From the NCBI RefSeq assembly GCF_004366355.1, contig NZ_SODV01000002.1:1032768-1096767 (forward strand): DNA of 64,000 nucleotides, given 5' to 3'. This stretch comes from Dinghuibacter silviterrae (GTDB lineage Bacteria; Bacteroidota; Bacteroidia; Chitinophagales; Chitinophagaceae). The translations under genes were made by a program, and so were the position numbers. Every line of letters starts with the position of its first letter. Within the stretch, counting starts at the first letter, position 1. Positions 35,640 through 44,714 of the stretch are shown here, one piece after another. The notes under the pieces were generated by a model. That model saw nothing but the letters and a program-made list of their open reading frames with translations. It had not been told where the DNA came from and ran no database searches.

Positions 35640-37372
35640 GCGTCATCGATTGGATAGTGCTGGTCACCACACTTTTGGGCGTCACGATATATGGGGTGCT
35701 GAAAAGCCGCGGTTCCAAAAACCTGGATGGATATTTCTTAGGTGACCGGAGCCTGCCCTGGTACATCATCCTGCTCAGCATCATGGGCACCCAGGCCAGC
35801 GCCATTACTTTTCTCTCAGCGCCCGGTCAGGCGTACACCGACGGGATGCGTTTTGTACAATACTATTTTGGACTCCCTTTGGCGATGATCGTGTTGTGCA
35901 TCGTCTTCGTACCGCTTTTTCACCGGCTCAAGGTCTATACGGCCTACGAATACCTGGAGCGCCGTTTCGACGTCAAAACCCGGACGCTCACGTCCTCGCT
36001 TTTCCTGCTGCAACGGGGACTTTCCACGGGGATCAGCATCTATGCGCCTTCCATCATCCTGTCGTCCCTCCTCGGCTGGAACATCTACTGGACAAACGCG
36101 GTCATGGGCGGGTTGCTCATCGTATACACCGTGACCGGTGGCGCCCGGGCCGTAGCCTATACCCAGCAGCTCCAACTGATCGTCATCTTTGCCTCGCTGG
36201 CCATCGTGGCCTATATGGTCATCCACCTCCTGCCGCAGGGTGTGGGGCTTTGGCAGGCCCTCCACATCAGCGGCCGGCTGGGCCGTCTCAACGCCCTGAC
36301 GACGGGCGTATCGAAGGGGGGATTCGACTGGACGGACAAATACAATATCTGGAGCGGGTTGATCGGTGGCTTTTTTCTCGCGTTGTCGTATTTCGGCACC
36401 GACCAGTCACAGGTGGGCCGGTACCTTACGGCCAGGAGTATACGCGAAAGCCGGCTCGGCCTGCTCATGAACGGCCTGGTTAAGATCCCCATGCAGTTTG
36501 CCATCCTCTTGCTCGGGGCGCTGGTCTTTGTATTTTACCAATTCTACCCGGCGCCGTTGTTCTTCAACAAGGTCCAGACACACCGTGTCGAAACCTCCGC
36601 TTACCGAAGCGCCGGTCACGCCCTCCAGACCCGGTACGATACTTTGTCCATGGAAAAACAACTGGCCGTCAGCGCCTACGCAGACGCCGTCCACCGGGGG
36701 GACACCGTCGTACAACGCCGAACCGGTCTGTTGTTGAACGAACTCCATCAAAAGGACCTGGGGTTACGCCAGGACTACCGCGCCCTCCTGGACAAACCCG
36801 GTCTCCGGGGCGGTGACGACAACGACACCAACTATATTTTCCTCCGTTTTGTCGTAGACTATCTGCCCATGGGCATGGTGGGGCTCCTGATTGCCGTCAT
36901 ATTCCTCGCGGCCTGGGGCAGCATTGCCGCTGCGCTCAACGCCCTGGCCTCCTGTTCCGTGGTGGACATCCACAAAAAATTTATCCAACGCCGGTGCACC
37001 GACCACGAAGACGTCCGGTGGTCCCGCTGGTATACGCTGGGGTGGGGGCTTTTTTGCATCCTGACCGCCCAGTTCGCTTCCCGCCTGGGCAGCCTCATCG
37101 AAGCCGTCAATGTGCTGGGGTCGCTTTTTTACGGGACCATTCTCGGGATCTTCCTCGTGGCGTTTTATGTAAAACGCGCCGGGGGCAGCGTGACGTTTTG
37201 GAGCGCGGTCGTCGTGGAATGTTTCGTGATCGCGCTTTTCAAATGGTCTCCCATCGGTTTTCTTTGGCTCAATGCCGTGGGCGCGCTGGGCGTGGTTGTC
37301 CTGGCCTGGCTGGGTTCCCTGTTTTTCCCAAAAAGAATGATTATTCGGCCCGAAGGCTTTTCACAGGAGTAG
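35636..37372 (+). CDS. Sodium:solute symporter (SSS family)
   Basis: A 578-residue inner-membrane transporter with about 13-14 membrane segments. The N-terminal LDGYFLGDRSLPWY, GTQASAITFLSAPGQAYTDG, the Na-binding-type AWGSIAAALNALASCSVVDI and YFGTDQSQVGRYL are standard SSS features. A hydrophilic insert (about 310-400) separates two membrane parts, as in the larger Bacteroidota members. The solute cannot be told from sequence. The start at ATG 35636 is fixed by the ATGA overlap with the 44-residue protein. Its 3' end overlaps the convergent FtsX permease by 32 bases. Confidence 0.93.
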   Translation: MSVIDWIVLVTTLLGVTIYGVLKSRGSKNLDGYFLGDRSLPWYIILLSIMGTQASAITFLSAPGQAYTDGMRFVQYYFGLPLAMIVLCIVFVPLFHRLKVYTAYEYLERRFDVKTRTLTSSLFLLQRGLSTGISIYAPSIILSSLLGWNIYWTNAVMGGLLIVYTVTGGARAVAYTQQLQLIVIFASLAIVAYMVIHLLPQGVGLWQALHISGRLGRLNALTTGVSKGGFDWTDKYNIWSGLIGGFFLALSYFGTDQSQVGRYLTARSIRESRLGLLMNGLVKIPMQFAILLLGALVFVFYQFYPAPLFFNKVQTHRVETSAYRSAGHALQTRYDTLSMEKQLAVSAYADAVHRGDTVVQRRTGLLLNELHQKDLGLRQDYRALLDKPGLRGGDDNDTNYIFLRFVVDYLPMGMVGLLIAVIFLAAWGSIAAALNALASCSVVDIHKKFIQRRCTDHEDVRWSRWYTLGWGLFCILTAQFASRLGSLIEAVNVLGSLFYGTILGIFLVAFYVKRAGGSVTFWSAVVVECFVIALFKWSPIGFLWLNAVGALGVVVLAWLGSLFFPKRMIIRPEGFSQE

Positions 37373-39752
37373 CCGCTGCCGCCTTGATAGCCTGGAAGCT
37401 GACGGTTCCCAGCGCGATCAGGATCGAGGCTGCACCCGCCACTGCGAATACCCACCATTGGATGCCGATGCGGTATGCAAAGCCTTGCAGCCAGTTGTGC
37501 ATGATCCAACCGGAGACCGGGAATGCGATCAGGCAGGACAGCAGCACCAGGCGGATAAAATCCCGCGACAACAATTCTGCGATCTGTGCGCCGGTTGCCC
37601 CCAACACTTTGCGAATGCCGATCTCCTTGACGCGCTGTTCCGCGGTATAGGCGGCCAGGCCGAAAAGCCCAAGACAGGAGATGAGGATCGCCAGTGCCGC
37701 AAAGACCCGCGACAACTTCGAGATCAGCATTTCGCTCATGAACTTGTCATTAAACTGATCCTCCACGAACAAATAATCGAAAGGATAGCCGGGGTTGTAT
37801 TTCTTGCAGAGCGCCGTCATTTTCGCGATGGCCACGTCGGGGGCAATGCCTGGCCGCAGGCGCACATACATATACGTGGTGAATTGAGGGATACACCAAA
37901 ATACCACCGGATCGGGATGCCCATACATATCACCGTACATATAGTCGTCCACGACACCCGCCACGACCATATCGACGTGAAGATTGCCGTCCTGCGTGAG
38001 GGTTTTGCCAACAGCGCTACCGCCCCCCATCAATTGCTCCATACTGCGCGTCACCAGGACGTGTATAACCGGGAAATCCTTTATGTGCGCCGGGTCCATG
38101 AAGTGCATCGTATCGGTAGCTTCGAAGTCCCGGCCCTCCCGGATGTGCATCCCCAGGGTTGACATAAATTCCGGGCTGGTCAACCGCACGGAAATAATGA
38201 CGTTACTCGCCGGGGGCTTCCCCACCCAGCCAATGCCGCCGGTATTGTTCCCCGCCTCCAGCGTGACGTGATCGGTGAGCGCGGCGTTTTTTGCGATGCC
38301 CGCGTCGATCAGTTCCTGGCGGAGGGCGGTAAAAGACGGCAGCAGGTTTCCTTGCAGCGGGATCTGCACGAGGTCCTTCCGGTTAAATCCAAGGTTCCTG
38401 TTTTTGACGTGCTGAATCTGCTGGTAGATGATAACGGTCGCAATGATCAGCACGATCGATACTGTGAATTGCAGGACCACCAGCCCCTTGCGGATCAGGG
38501 CCGCGCTCCCCGTTTTCAAACGGATGCCTTTGAGCACAAACACCGGGTTAAAAGACGACAGGTAAAGCGACGGATAGCTGCCTGCGACGAGGCCGCAGAC
38601 CAGGGCCAGAAGGAACAAGGCCCCCAGGTGCAAGGGTTTCCACAAGTCGAGGGTCAGGTTTTTCTGGACCAACAGGTTAAACGCGGGCAATACCAAGGCC
38701 ATGAGCAACACCGCCACCAGCGTCGCCGCAAGGCTGAGGACAAGCGCTTCGCCCATAAACTGGCCGACCAACCCCGGTTTGCCGGCTCCCAGTACCTTGC
38801 GGACGCCCACTTCCTTCGATCGCTTTTCGCTCCGGGCCGTGGCCAGGTTCATAAAGTTGATACACGCGATCAGTAAAACGATCCAGGCGATCAGCGAAAA
38901 CAGGTGCACATAAGTGATGCGCCCGCTTCCCGTTGGTTTCCCGTTATCGAACTGGTCCCGCAGGCGCCAGTCCTTCATCCCAAAAAGAAAGAGGTGCACC
39001 GTCGACACTTCGCTCTCTACTTTCTGGGTCGTAAAATCATAACGGGGTTCGAGCAATTGCCGGTTCAACACCCCCGGATCCACGCCGGGCTTTAACTCCA
39101 CATACGTCGTGATGCCGAAGTTGTTCCACTTATGAAAGTGCTCATTGTCCCGGAAAAATACGTCAAACGGTACCGCCCACTCGAAGGGTAGGGAGGTGTT
39201 CGCCGGAAAGTCCCTGATCACCCCCGAGACCACGTAGTCTTGTTTGTTGTCCATGTTCACCGTCCTGCCGACGATATGCTGAACGCTCCCAAAGAATTTT
39301 TTTGCCGCGCTCTCCGTGATCACAATCGAATGCCGTTGCGTAAACACGCCCCCTTCCACAAACGGCAGCGTGAACAGGCTGAAATACGAAGGCTCCACGT
39401 ATTTGCCCGACGCATTCATCGACCGGTCGCCGACCCGGAACATCACCGCATCCGTTCCCTCCGTTGTCCGGCAGGTTGCTTCCACCCCCGGCATCGTCGC
39501 CATCACCGGGGCCAGCGGACCCGGCGTCGAGGTATGGGTGAAAACGCCCTTGTCCTCCTGGTCATTCACCTTGACCACGTAGACCCGATCCCGGTTCGCC
39601 TGGTTGCTGTCAAACGTCACCTCGTCCTCCACCCAAAGAAAGATCAGCCCCGCGCAGGCGATCCCCGTTGCAAGTCCAAGGATGTTGAGGAAGGCATAGC
39701 CCTTATTTTTTTGCAGGGACCTGGAGGCGATCCGGATATAGTGTTTCAGCAT
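37341..39752 (-). CDS. ABC transporter permease, double FtsX/MacB-PCD type
   Basis: An 803-residue membrane protein with two MacB-like periplasmic domains and two FtsX domains, the family common in Bacteroidota. The start MLKHYIRIASRSLQKNKGYA and first membrane helix are typical. The FtsX motifs ATARSEKRSKEVGVRKVLGA and AAYTAEQRVKEIGIRKVLGA are both present. No ATP-binding subunit is encoded nearby. The ATG at 39752 has AAAAGG just upstream and is preferred over a GTG five codons earlier. The 3' end overlaps the SSS gene tail to tail. The substrate is unknown. Confidence 0.92.
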   Translation of the reverse strand: MLKHYIRIASRSLQKNKGYAFLNILGLATGIACAGLIFLWVEDEVTFDSNQANRDRVYVVKVNDQEDKGVFTHTSTPGPLAPVMATMPGVEATCRTTEGTDAVMFRVGDRSMNASGKYVEPSYFSLFTLPFVEGGVFTQRHSIVITESAAKKFFGSVQHIVGRTVNMDNKQDYVVSGVIRDFPANTSLPFEWAVPFDVFFRDNEHFHKWNNFGITTYVELKPGVDPGVLNRQLLEPRYDFTTQKVESEVSTVHLFLFGMKDWRLRDQFDNGKPTGSGRITYVHLFSLIAWIVLLIACINFMNLATARSEKRSKEVGVRKVLGAGKPGLVGQFMGEALVLSLAATLVAVLLMALVLPAFNLLVQKNLTLDLWKPLHLGALFLLALVCGLVAGSYPSLYLSSFNPVFVLKGIRLKTGSAALIRKGLVVLQFTVSIVLIIATVIIYQQIQHVKNRNLGFNRKDLVQIPLQGNLLPSFTALRQELIDAGIAKNAALTDHVTLEAGNNTGGIGWVGKPPASNVIISVRLTSPEFMSTLGMHIREGRDFEATDTMHFMDPAHIKDFPVIHVLVTRSMEQLMGGGSAVGKTLTQDGNLHVDMVVAGVVDDYMYGDMYGHPDPVVFWCIPQFTTYMYVRLRPGIAPDVAIAKMTALCKKYNPGYPFDYLFVEDQFNDKFMSEMLISKLSRVFAALAILISCLGLFGLAAYTAEQRVKEIGIRKVLGATGAQIAELLSRDFIRLVLLSCLIAFPVSGWIMHNWLQGFAYRIGIQWWVFAVAGAASILIALGTVSFQAIKAAAATPVKSLRAE

Positions 39753-39886
39753 ACCCTTTTCTCGCACGATTTCGGTGCCAAAGGTCTAAGGGATTGGTAA
39801 GTAATTTGTTGGAAAAAAAATGCGGGCGCAATCTGTCCGCTTTTAATACAATCCGCGTTCATACCCGCACGCGCGGGGCCCGCCGT

Positions 39887-41371
39887 TCAAAAGTGCACTT
39901 TCAGCTTCCCCTTTACTTTTTTGCCCTCCTTTGCCTTTTTCCAGTTCGGCCCCTGTAACAATAGCCGGACCGCTTCCGCGTCACACGGATTGCAAAGAGA
40001 CTTCGTCACGCTGACGTTGGTGGGTTTGCCGGTTGCGTCCACCTGGAAGGTCAGGTGCACATACCCGTGGATGTGGTTTTGAAGCGCCTCGTCGGGCATC
40101 TGGATATTGTTGGTGAGGTAGTCGTTGTAATTGCTCCACCCCTCCAGCGGCTCGGCGCCGGTTGTATCCGGCAGGTCCGGCTTGCTCTTCTTTGTACCCA
40201 TGCCCACCACCACCACCTTGTCCAGTTGGGCCGTGTCAAGGATCAGTTGAAGAGAAGGCAGGTTCTTCAGCTCGTCTTCGTTAAACTGCCGGGGCGCGTA
40301 CCCCACCGCGGTAACCAGTACTTTGGTGGCAGTATCCGTCGTCCCCAGCCGGAAAAAACCGTTCTGGTCCGCCGACCACTCCCGCCCCGAGGGCAGGACG
40401 CGGATGGATGCGTACGAGATCGGCTGGTTGAAGACATCGGTGATGTGGTTCTGGAAATAGGTTTTCCTGTCGGGTACCCCTCTGATCCTGATATCGAGTG
40501 CGTTGGCGTTTCTCGCCAGGGCCATCGTTGCGTTTCCCGCCGGGACCGTCGTTGCGTTTCCCGCATGGGGCATCGTTACATAGCTCGTGTCGGCGGCCGG
40601 CGCCACATTTCCCGTGACCGTTACGTCCACCCCCCGCGCCAAGGTATCAAATGCCTTTGCCTCTTGCTTCTGCGCCTGAGGTGCGGCGGGCGCTGCCGGC
40701 CTTCGCGCCGCTGTTGTGGGCGCCGCCACCGGCGGTACCGCCCTGGACTCCTGGGCCGCAGCACTGAGCAACGCCGCGCTTTGCGCGGGCGCCGCTGCTG
40801 TGCGTGGCTTCTGCGCTTGCGCCTTAGGCGCCGCCGCCGTGGCCGCCGCCGCGGGGTTCTTCACGCCGGACGCCTCTGTCTTCGGGGCCTGCACCCTGGG
40901 TACGACTGGCGCCTGCCCCTCCGCCGCTGGTGCGTGCCTCTCCGGCGTCGTTGGCGCGGGCCCCTCCGGCGCGTGCGATGCGCCTGGCGTCGCGGGCGGC
41001 GCAACTTTTTGCGCCAAAGGCGCTTTTTGCGCCGCAGCCACCCTCTTCTCCGGGCTGCCCGCCCACCAATACCGGTAAGCCAGCCCCCCGGCCCCTGCCA
41101 TGACCACGACCACCGCCGCCGCCCGCCACCAAACACCCAAACCGCGGTTCCGGTGTACCCGGGCCGCGAGCCGTTGGCGGAGGATCGACAAGTCTTTTGA
41201 CGCCTGTCCGGGGGGTAAACCCGCAAAGCCCTCCAGGGCCTCCTCCAAAAAGGGGTCCTCCAGCGCCGCCTTTTCCAGGGCGTGCCGTTCGGCCGGGGTC
41301 ATCAAGCCCTGGTGATAACGCTCGATGTCCTCCGCCGTAAAAATGGTTTTATCGGACTCCTTTTTGAACAT
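39887..41371 (-). CDS. Anti-sigma-like membrane protein fused to CnaB-like and TonB C-terminal domains
   Basis: A 494-residue protein. The N-terminal part (1-90) has FTAEDIERYHQGLMTPAERH and resembles anti-sigma cytoplasmic heads. A single membrane helix follows (AAAVVVVMAGAGGLAYRYW). Next come an Ala/Pro/Thr-rich low-complexity linker (about 112-235), a CarboxypepD_reg-like domain (DVFNQPISYASIRVLPSG) and a TonB C-terminal domain (HGYVHLTFQVDATGKPTNVS to GKLKVHF). This could link outer-membrane contact to the ECF sigma factor whose stop it overlaps by 23 bases. The domain reading is solid, the signalling role is inferred. Confidence 0.82.
   Translation of the reverse strand: MFKKESDKTIFTAEDIERYHQGLMTPAERHALEKAALEDPFLEEALEGFAGLPPGQASKDLSILRQRLAARVHRNRGLGVWWRAAAVVVVMAGAGGLAYRYWWAGSPEKRVAAAQKAPLAQKVAPPATPGASHAPEGPAPTTPERHAPAAEGQAPVVPRVQAPKTEASGVKNPAAAATAAAPKAQAQKPRTAAAPAQSAALLSAAAQESRAVPPVAAPTTAARRPAAPAAPQAQKQEAKAFDTLARGVDVTVTGNVAPAADTSYVTMPHAGNATTVPAGNATMALARNANALDIRIRGVPDRKTYFQNHITDVFNQPISYASIRVLPSGREWSADQNGFFRLGTTDTATKVLVTAVGYAPRQFNEDELKNLPSLQLILDTAQLDKVVVVGMGTKKSKPDLPDTTGAEPLEGWSNYNDYLTNNIQMPDEALQNHIHGYVHLTFQVDATGKPTNVSVTKSLCNPCDAEAVRLLLQGPNWKKAKEGKKVKGKLKVHF
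40651..41040 (-). repeat. Ala/Pro/Thr-rich low-complexity coding stretch
   Basis: About 130 codons of the anti-sigma/TonB gene encode an irregular Ala/Pro/Thr/Gln linker with many GCN codons. It keeps frame and probably forms the periplasm-spanning part, as Pro-rich linkers do in TonB. Confidence 0.6.
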
Positions 41372-41948
41372 GCGTTCTTTCCCCCATACATATTTTCAGG
41401 TTCCTTCGCCCATTCTGGATGTGGCTCCGGACCTTGTTCCATTCCTGACCTGTCAACGCTCCAATCTCCTGGTAACATTTATTTTCCTTATAAAAAAGGA
41501 CCACTACCTGTCTTTGTTCGGCTGGCAGCGCTTCCAGGCACTTCTCCAGCCGCAGGAAGGTTTCTTCCTCCTCGCCTCCATTAAGGTGCGGATTCTCCTC
41601 AGAATACACAAAATCCGCCCCGAATTCCACGATTTTGCCCTTTCCGCCCGAACGGAGTTGCATCAGACAGTAATTCCGTGTCACCCGGTAGAGCCACGAC
41701 TTGAAATGTTGGACCGGGTACTTGGCGACGTCCCGAACCAGGACCTCGAAAATCCCCATGACGGCATCCCTGGACAGCTCCGGGTCTTCCAGGTAACGCA
41801 CACACAAGCCATAGACCAGGTCCATATACCGCTCGTACAGGTCCGCCAGGGCCTGGAGGTCCCCCCCGTCCTGGTAAGCCTTTACCAAAAATTCGTCCGG
41901 CTGAGACGGATCCGGTCTTTTCCCCCTTATAGAGCGTAAAAAGGACAT
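41349..41948 (-). CDS. ECF-type RNA polymerase sigma factor
   Basis: A 199-residue sigma-70 factor. Region 2 (YERYMDLVYGLCVRYLEDPE, DAVMGIFEVLVRDV, FKSWLYRVTRNYCLMQLR) and region 4 (CLEALPAEQRQVVVLFYKEN with ECYQEIG-like helix-turn-helix KCYQEIGALTG) are clear. It overlaps the anti-sigma/TonB fusion by 23 bases, so the two form a regulator pair. TAATTTTC lies upstream on the minus strand, one base off the -7 consensus. Confidence 0.9.
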   Translation of the reverse strand: MSFLRSIRGKRPDPSQPDEFLVKAYQDGGDLQALADLYERYMDLVYGLCVRYLEDPELSRDAVMGIFEVLVRDVAKYPVQHFKSWLYRVTRNYCLMQLRSGGKGKIVEFGADFVYSEENPHLNGGEEEETFLRLEKCLEALPAEQRQVVVLFYKENKCYQEIGALTGQEWNKVRSHIQNGRRNLKICMGERTHVQKGVR

Positions 41949-41973
41949 CTGGGTAGAAAATTAAGGAAAAAGG

Positions 41974-42540
41974 ATGTGTAATTCCCCGGGCCGCTGCACC
42001 TCTATGGAAAACGGTGTCATGCTGAAAGCTATACTTATCCTGTGTGCGTTTATCGCGGTGCGCTCCGGCCTTTGGGCGCAAGTCGCGTCGGCTCCCCGGA
42101 CCTCGGCGGACCCGCTCATGGCTCAGCGCTTCCCGCCCCCGGGCAAACGCCTCCCGTCCCCGGTTCAGCCCCTCCCCCCTGTGGTCCTGCCGCTTCCGCC
42201 CCTGGCGCTGCCCCTTCCGTCGGCCGCCCTGCCTGATGTGCTCGTCGAGACCCCTGTATATGTCTATGCCATGGACGAGAGCGGCTTCATGCTCAACGCC
42301 TCCATCTCGGTCCTCGAAACCAACCTGCTCGTCCTCTCTGACGGGAATGGCCTTTGTACCTGTATCGCACCGGCCGGCTGCGCCAGGCTGACCCTGATGA
42401 TATACAGTTGCGGCTATGCCCCTGTCCGGAGGACGGTGGATTTATCCAGCCGGCCGGTGCAGCCCATGTACGTCGGGATGACGCGTTTGAAGGAACCCAA
42501 TACCGTCCCCGGGGTCCGTATCATCCCCTGTAGTCATTAA
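41974..42540 (+). CDS. Secreted proline-rich protein with CnaB-like end
   Basis: Up to 188 residues. A signal peptide (MLKAILILCAFIAVRSGLWA) begins at the third in-frame ATG (42019); ATGs at 41974 and 42004 are also possible and the first has AGGAAAAAGG before it. A Pro-rich stretch (about 55-85) leads to a small beta-rich domain (TPVYVYAMDESGFMLNASIS, then LTLMIYSCGYAPVRRTV), reminiscent of carboxypeptidase-regulatory-like domains. I do not recognise the family. It is divergent from the sigma factor and 11 bases before the next gene. Confidence 0.6.
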   Translation: MCNSPGRCTSMENGVMLKAILILCAFIAVRSGLWAQVASAPRTSADPLMAQRFPPPGKRLPSPVQPLPPVVLPLPPLALPLPSAALPDVLVETPVYVYAMDESGFMLNASISVLETNLLVLSDGNGLCTCIAPAGCARLTLMIYSCGYAPVRRTVDLSSRPVQPMYVGMTRLKEPNTVPGVRIIPCSH

Positions 42541-42551
42541 ATAAACAGCCG

Positions 42552-43169
42552 ATGCAAATACATATCCCCGAACCCTGCACCGCTTCCTGGGATCAGATGA
42601 CGCCCACGGACAAAGGCCGCCACTGCGCGGCGTGTGCTAAACAAGTCGTCGATTTTACCGGGTTGACTGACGAGCAGGTGCTGCGGTATTTTCAAACGGC
42701 TGCCGGTTCTACCTGCGGTCGGTTTACTACCGGACAGTTGCGGCGGCCGCTACGCCCTGCTCCTTCCCGTTTTGGCTGGATACTGGCGCTGCTGTTGGGA
42801 TGTCTCCGGGCGACTGGACAGACGACGCAGGGGAACGCCATCGTTACGCATAAGACACTACCATCGATTTGGATAGACACCGTGCACAGCGCGCTCACCG
42901 GCTTAGTAGCGGTCAACCCGGACCGGGATATTCCTTCCGTCCGGATCACCGTTGTCGACACGGGCGGACGGGTGATCCCAGGCGCCGATATCCGCGCGGC
43001 TTGTACGCGCCGGGGCGTCATCTATACCATTTCAGCGGCAGGGTTTGTCCCACGGACAATGAGGATGCGTTATCCCCCTTCCAAGGTGGGAACAAAAGAA
43101 GTTACGGTCCGCCTGGAACGGGAGCCGGTCGTCGTCGTGGGCGGCGCAAGGGCCGTGGACGACTATTGA
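42552..43169 (+). CDS. Cys-rich-head membrane protein with CnaB-like domain
   Basis: A 205-residue protein. The N-terminal head ([20 protein letters not shown], then [20 protein letters not shown] and STCGRF) is a recurrent Bacteroidota module with four cysteines, likely a small metal- or disulphide-stabilised domain. A hydrophobic segment ([16 protein letters not shown]) and a CarboxypepD_reg-like part follow ([20 protein letters not shown]). Function is unknown. Its last 7 bases overlap the convergent xerD gene. It may be co-transcribed with the preceding proline-rich protein. Confidence 0.72.
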   Translation: MQIHIPEPCTASWDQMTPTDKGRHCAACAKQVVDFTGLTDEQVLRYFQTAAGSTCGRFTTGQLRRPLRPAPSRFGWILALLLGCLRATGQTTQGNAIVTHKTLPSIWIDTVHSALTGLVAVNPDRDIPSVRITVVDTGGRVIPGADIRAACTRRGVIYTISAAGFVPRTMRMRYPPSKVGTKEVTVRLEREPVVVVGGARAVDDY

Positions 43170-44062
43170 AACCCCGGATGGTGCTCCTGCAACGTCTTCC
43201 GCAGGTACTCCCTGTCCAGGTGCGTGTAGATCTCGGTGGTGGTGATGCTTTCGTGACCCAGCATTTCCTGGACGGCCCGCAGGTCCGCCCCGCCTTCCAC
43301 GAGGTGGGTCGCAAAAGAATGGCGGAAGGTATGCGGGGAGATGTTTTTGGCAATACCCGCCTTCTGTGCGAGGGCCTTGATGACATAAAAGATCATCACC
43401 CGGGAGAGTGCACTGCCGCGGCGGTTTAGAAAGACGATGTCTTCGCTCCCCGGTTTGACCGGCAGGTGCACCCGTATTTGCTCCCTGTAAATACCGATAT
43501 ATTTCAGCGCGGCCCTGCCGATGGGCACCAGCCGCTCTTTGTCTCCTTTGCCGATCACCCGGATAAAGCCCACGTCCGGGTACAGACAGGAAAGCCGCAG
43601 GGATACGAGTTCGCTCACCCGGAGCCCGCAGCTGTACAGGGTTTCCAGGATGGCCCGGTTGCGTCCGCCTTCGGGGGTGCTGTGGTCGATCTGGGACAGC
43701 ATCGATTCGATCTCCTCAAAGCTCAGCACGTCGGGCAGCGCCCGTTTGAGCTTTGGCCCCTCCAGCAGTTCGGTGGGGTCGGCCTGCACGATCTGTTCCA
43801 GGAGACAGTATTTGTAAAAAGAACGGAGTCCGGACAAAATACGCCCTTGCGAGGACGGGGTCATGTGCAGGGAGGCCACCCATTGCAGGAACTTCCGGAG
43901 GTCGTCCGTTGTCAGCTCCGAGGGTTTTTGAGGGGTTTGGACAAAAAGGAGGTATTGGGTGAGCTTTTCCACGTCCCCCAAGTAGGCCTCCACCGAGTGC
44001 TGCGAGAGCGATCGCTCCAGCTGAAGATAGGCCTTGAACCCCTTTTTATACGGTTCCCACAT
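43163..44062 (-). CDS. xerD: Tyrosine recombinase XerD
   Basis: A 299-residue tyrosine recombinase that resolves chromosome dimers. The N-terminal SAM-like domain ([19 protein letters not shown]) and the catalytic domain ([60 protein letters not shown]) carry the R..H-R..H..Y residues. The length and the lack of mobile-element context support the housekeeping recombinase over an integrase. The ATG at 44062 fits the family start ([13 protein letters not shown]). Confidence 0.93.
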   Translation of the reverse strand: MWEPYKKGFKAYLQLERSLSQHSVEAYLGDVEKLTQYLLFVQTPQKPSELTTDDLRKFLQWVASLHMTPSSQGRILSGLRSFYKYCLLEQIVQADPTELLEGPKLKRALPDVLSFEEIESMLSQIDHSTPEGGRNRAILETLYSCGLRVSELVSLRLSCLYPDVGFIRVIGKGDKERLVPIGRAALKYIGIYREQIRVHLPVKPGSEDIVFLNRRGSALSRVMIFYVIKALAQKAGIAKNISPHTFRHSFATHLVEGGADLRAVQEMLGHESITTTEIYTHLDREYLRKTLQEHHPGFQ

Positions 44063-44121
44063 GCGCTACAACAATTTTGCCTTATTTTCGACCTTTATTT
44101 TTCAAAATTCGCACTTCCCAG

Positions 44122-44655
44122 ATGAATCTCCGCTCGTTCAGGAAAAAACTCCTAGATAAAAAACCGAGGCTCCGCCGCATCCTAACCCGGATAGAAAACG
44201 ACCCCCCTCCCGGGATCGAACACATGGCCGTCGGGGCCGATGCGCTGACGTGGAAAGAGGTGGATTGCCTGACCTGTGGGAACTGCTGCCGGTCCATGAC
44301 CCCGACCTTTACCAAGGAAGACGTCATTCGCATTGCCGCCCACCTGTCCATGACCCCGGACGAATTCCGCAAAAAATGGCTGTACAAGGATACGGACGGG
44401 GATTGGATGAACAAGTCGCGTCCCTGCCAGTTTTTTAATACCGAGGACTTCAAGTGCTCCATCTACGAGGTGCGTCCCGCCGATTGCTCCGGGTTCCCGC
44501 ACTTGACGAAGCGCAAAACCCTCGACTACATCCACGTCTACAAACAGAACGTCGAGTACTGTCCCGCGACCCAGCGCTGGGTCGAGCACCTGGAGGGTAT
44601 GATCACGGGCAAAAAGGTGCCGCCTGCGACGCCGCTGGAGTTGCGGCAGCCGTAG
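44122..44655 (+). CDS. YkgJ family cysteine cluster protein
   Basis: A 177-residue cytoplasmic protein with the CxxCxxCC-type cluster (DCLTCGNCCRS) near residue 52 and later cysteines in PCQFFN, KCSIYEVRPADCSGFP and EYCP, typical of the zinc/iron-chelating YkgJ family. Function is unproven. The ATG at 44122 (MNLRSFRKKLL) starts the conserved part; 15 upstream codons overlap promoter-like sequence. It is divergent from xerD and convergent with prfC. Confidence 0.85.
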   Translation: MNLRSFRKKLLDKKPRLRRILTRIENDPPPGIEHMAVGADALTWKEVDCLTCGNCCRSMTPTFTKEDVIRIAAHLSMTPDEFRKKWLYKDTDGDWMNKSRPCQFFNTEDFKCSIYEVRPADCSGFPHLTKRKTLDYIHVYKQNVEYCPATQRWVEHLEGMITGKKVPPATPLELRQP

Positions 44656-44714
44656 GCGCCCAGGCTGCGCCCTCCGGCAAACGCGCGGCGCGGCCTGAAG
44701 CGCGTAGCGCCTAC
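44652..44714. terminator. Imperfect inverted repeat between convergent YkgJ-like gene and prfC
   Basis: GTAGGCGC (44652-44659) pairs with GCGCCTAC (44707-44714), and GC-rich sequence within can fold further. It overlaps both stop codons. It has no T-run, so it is at best an atypical two-way terminator. Confidence 0.35.

Noticed and set aside
43163-44062. xerD considered as a phage or transposon integrase
   Set aside because: Length, XerD-specific sequence and the housekeeping neighbourhood without att-like repeats or mobile genes point to the chromosomal recombinase.
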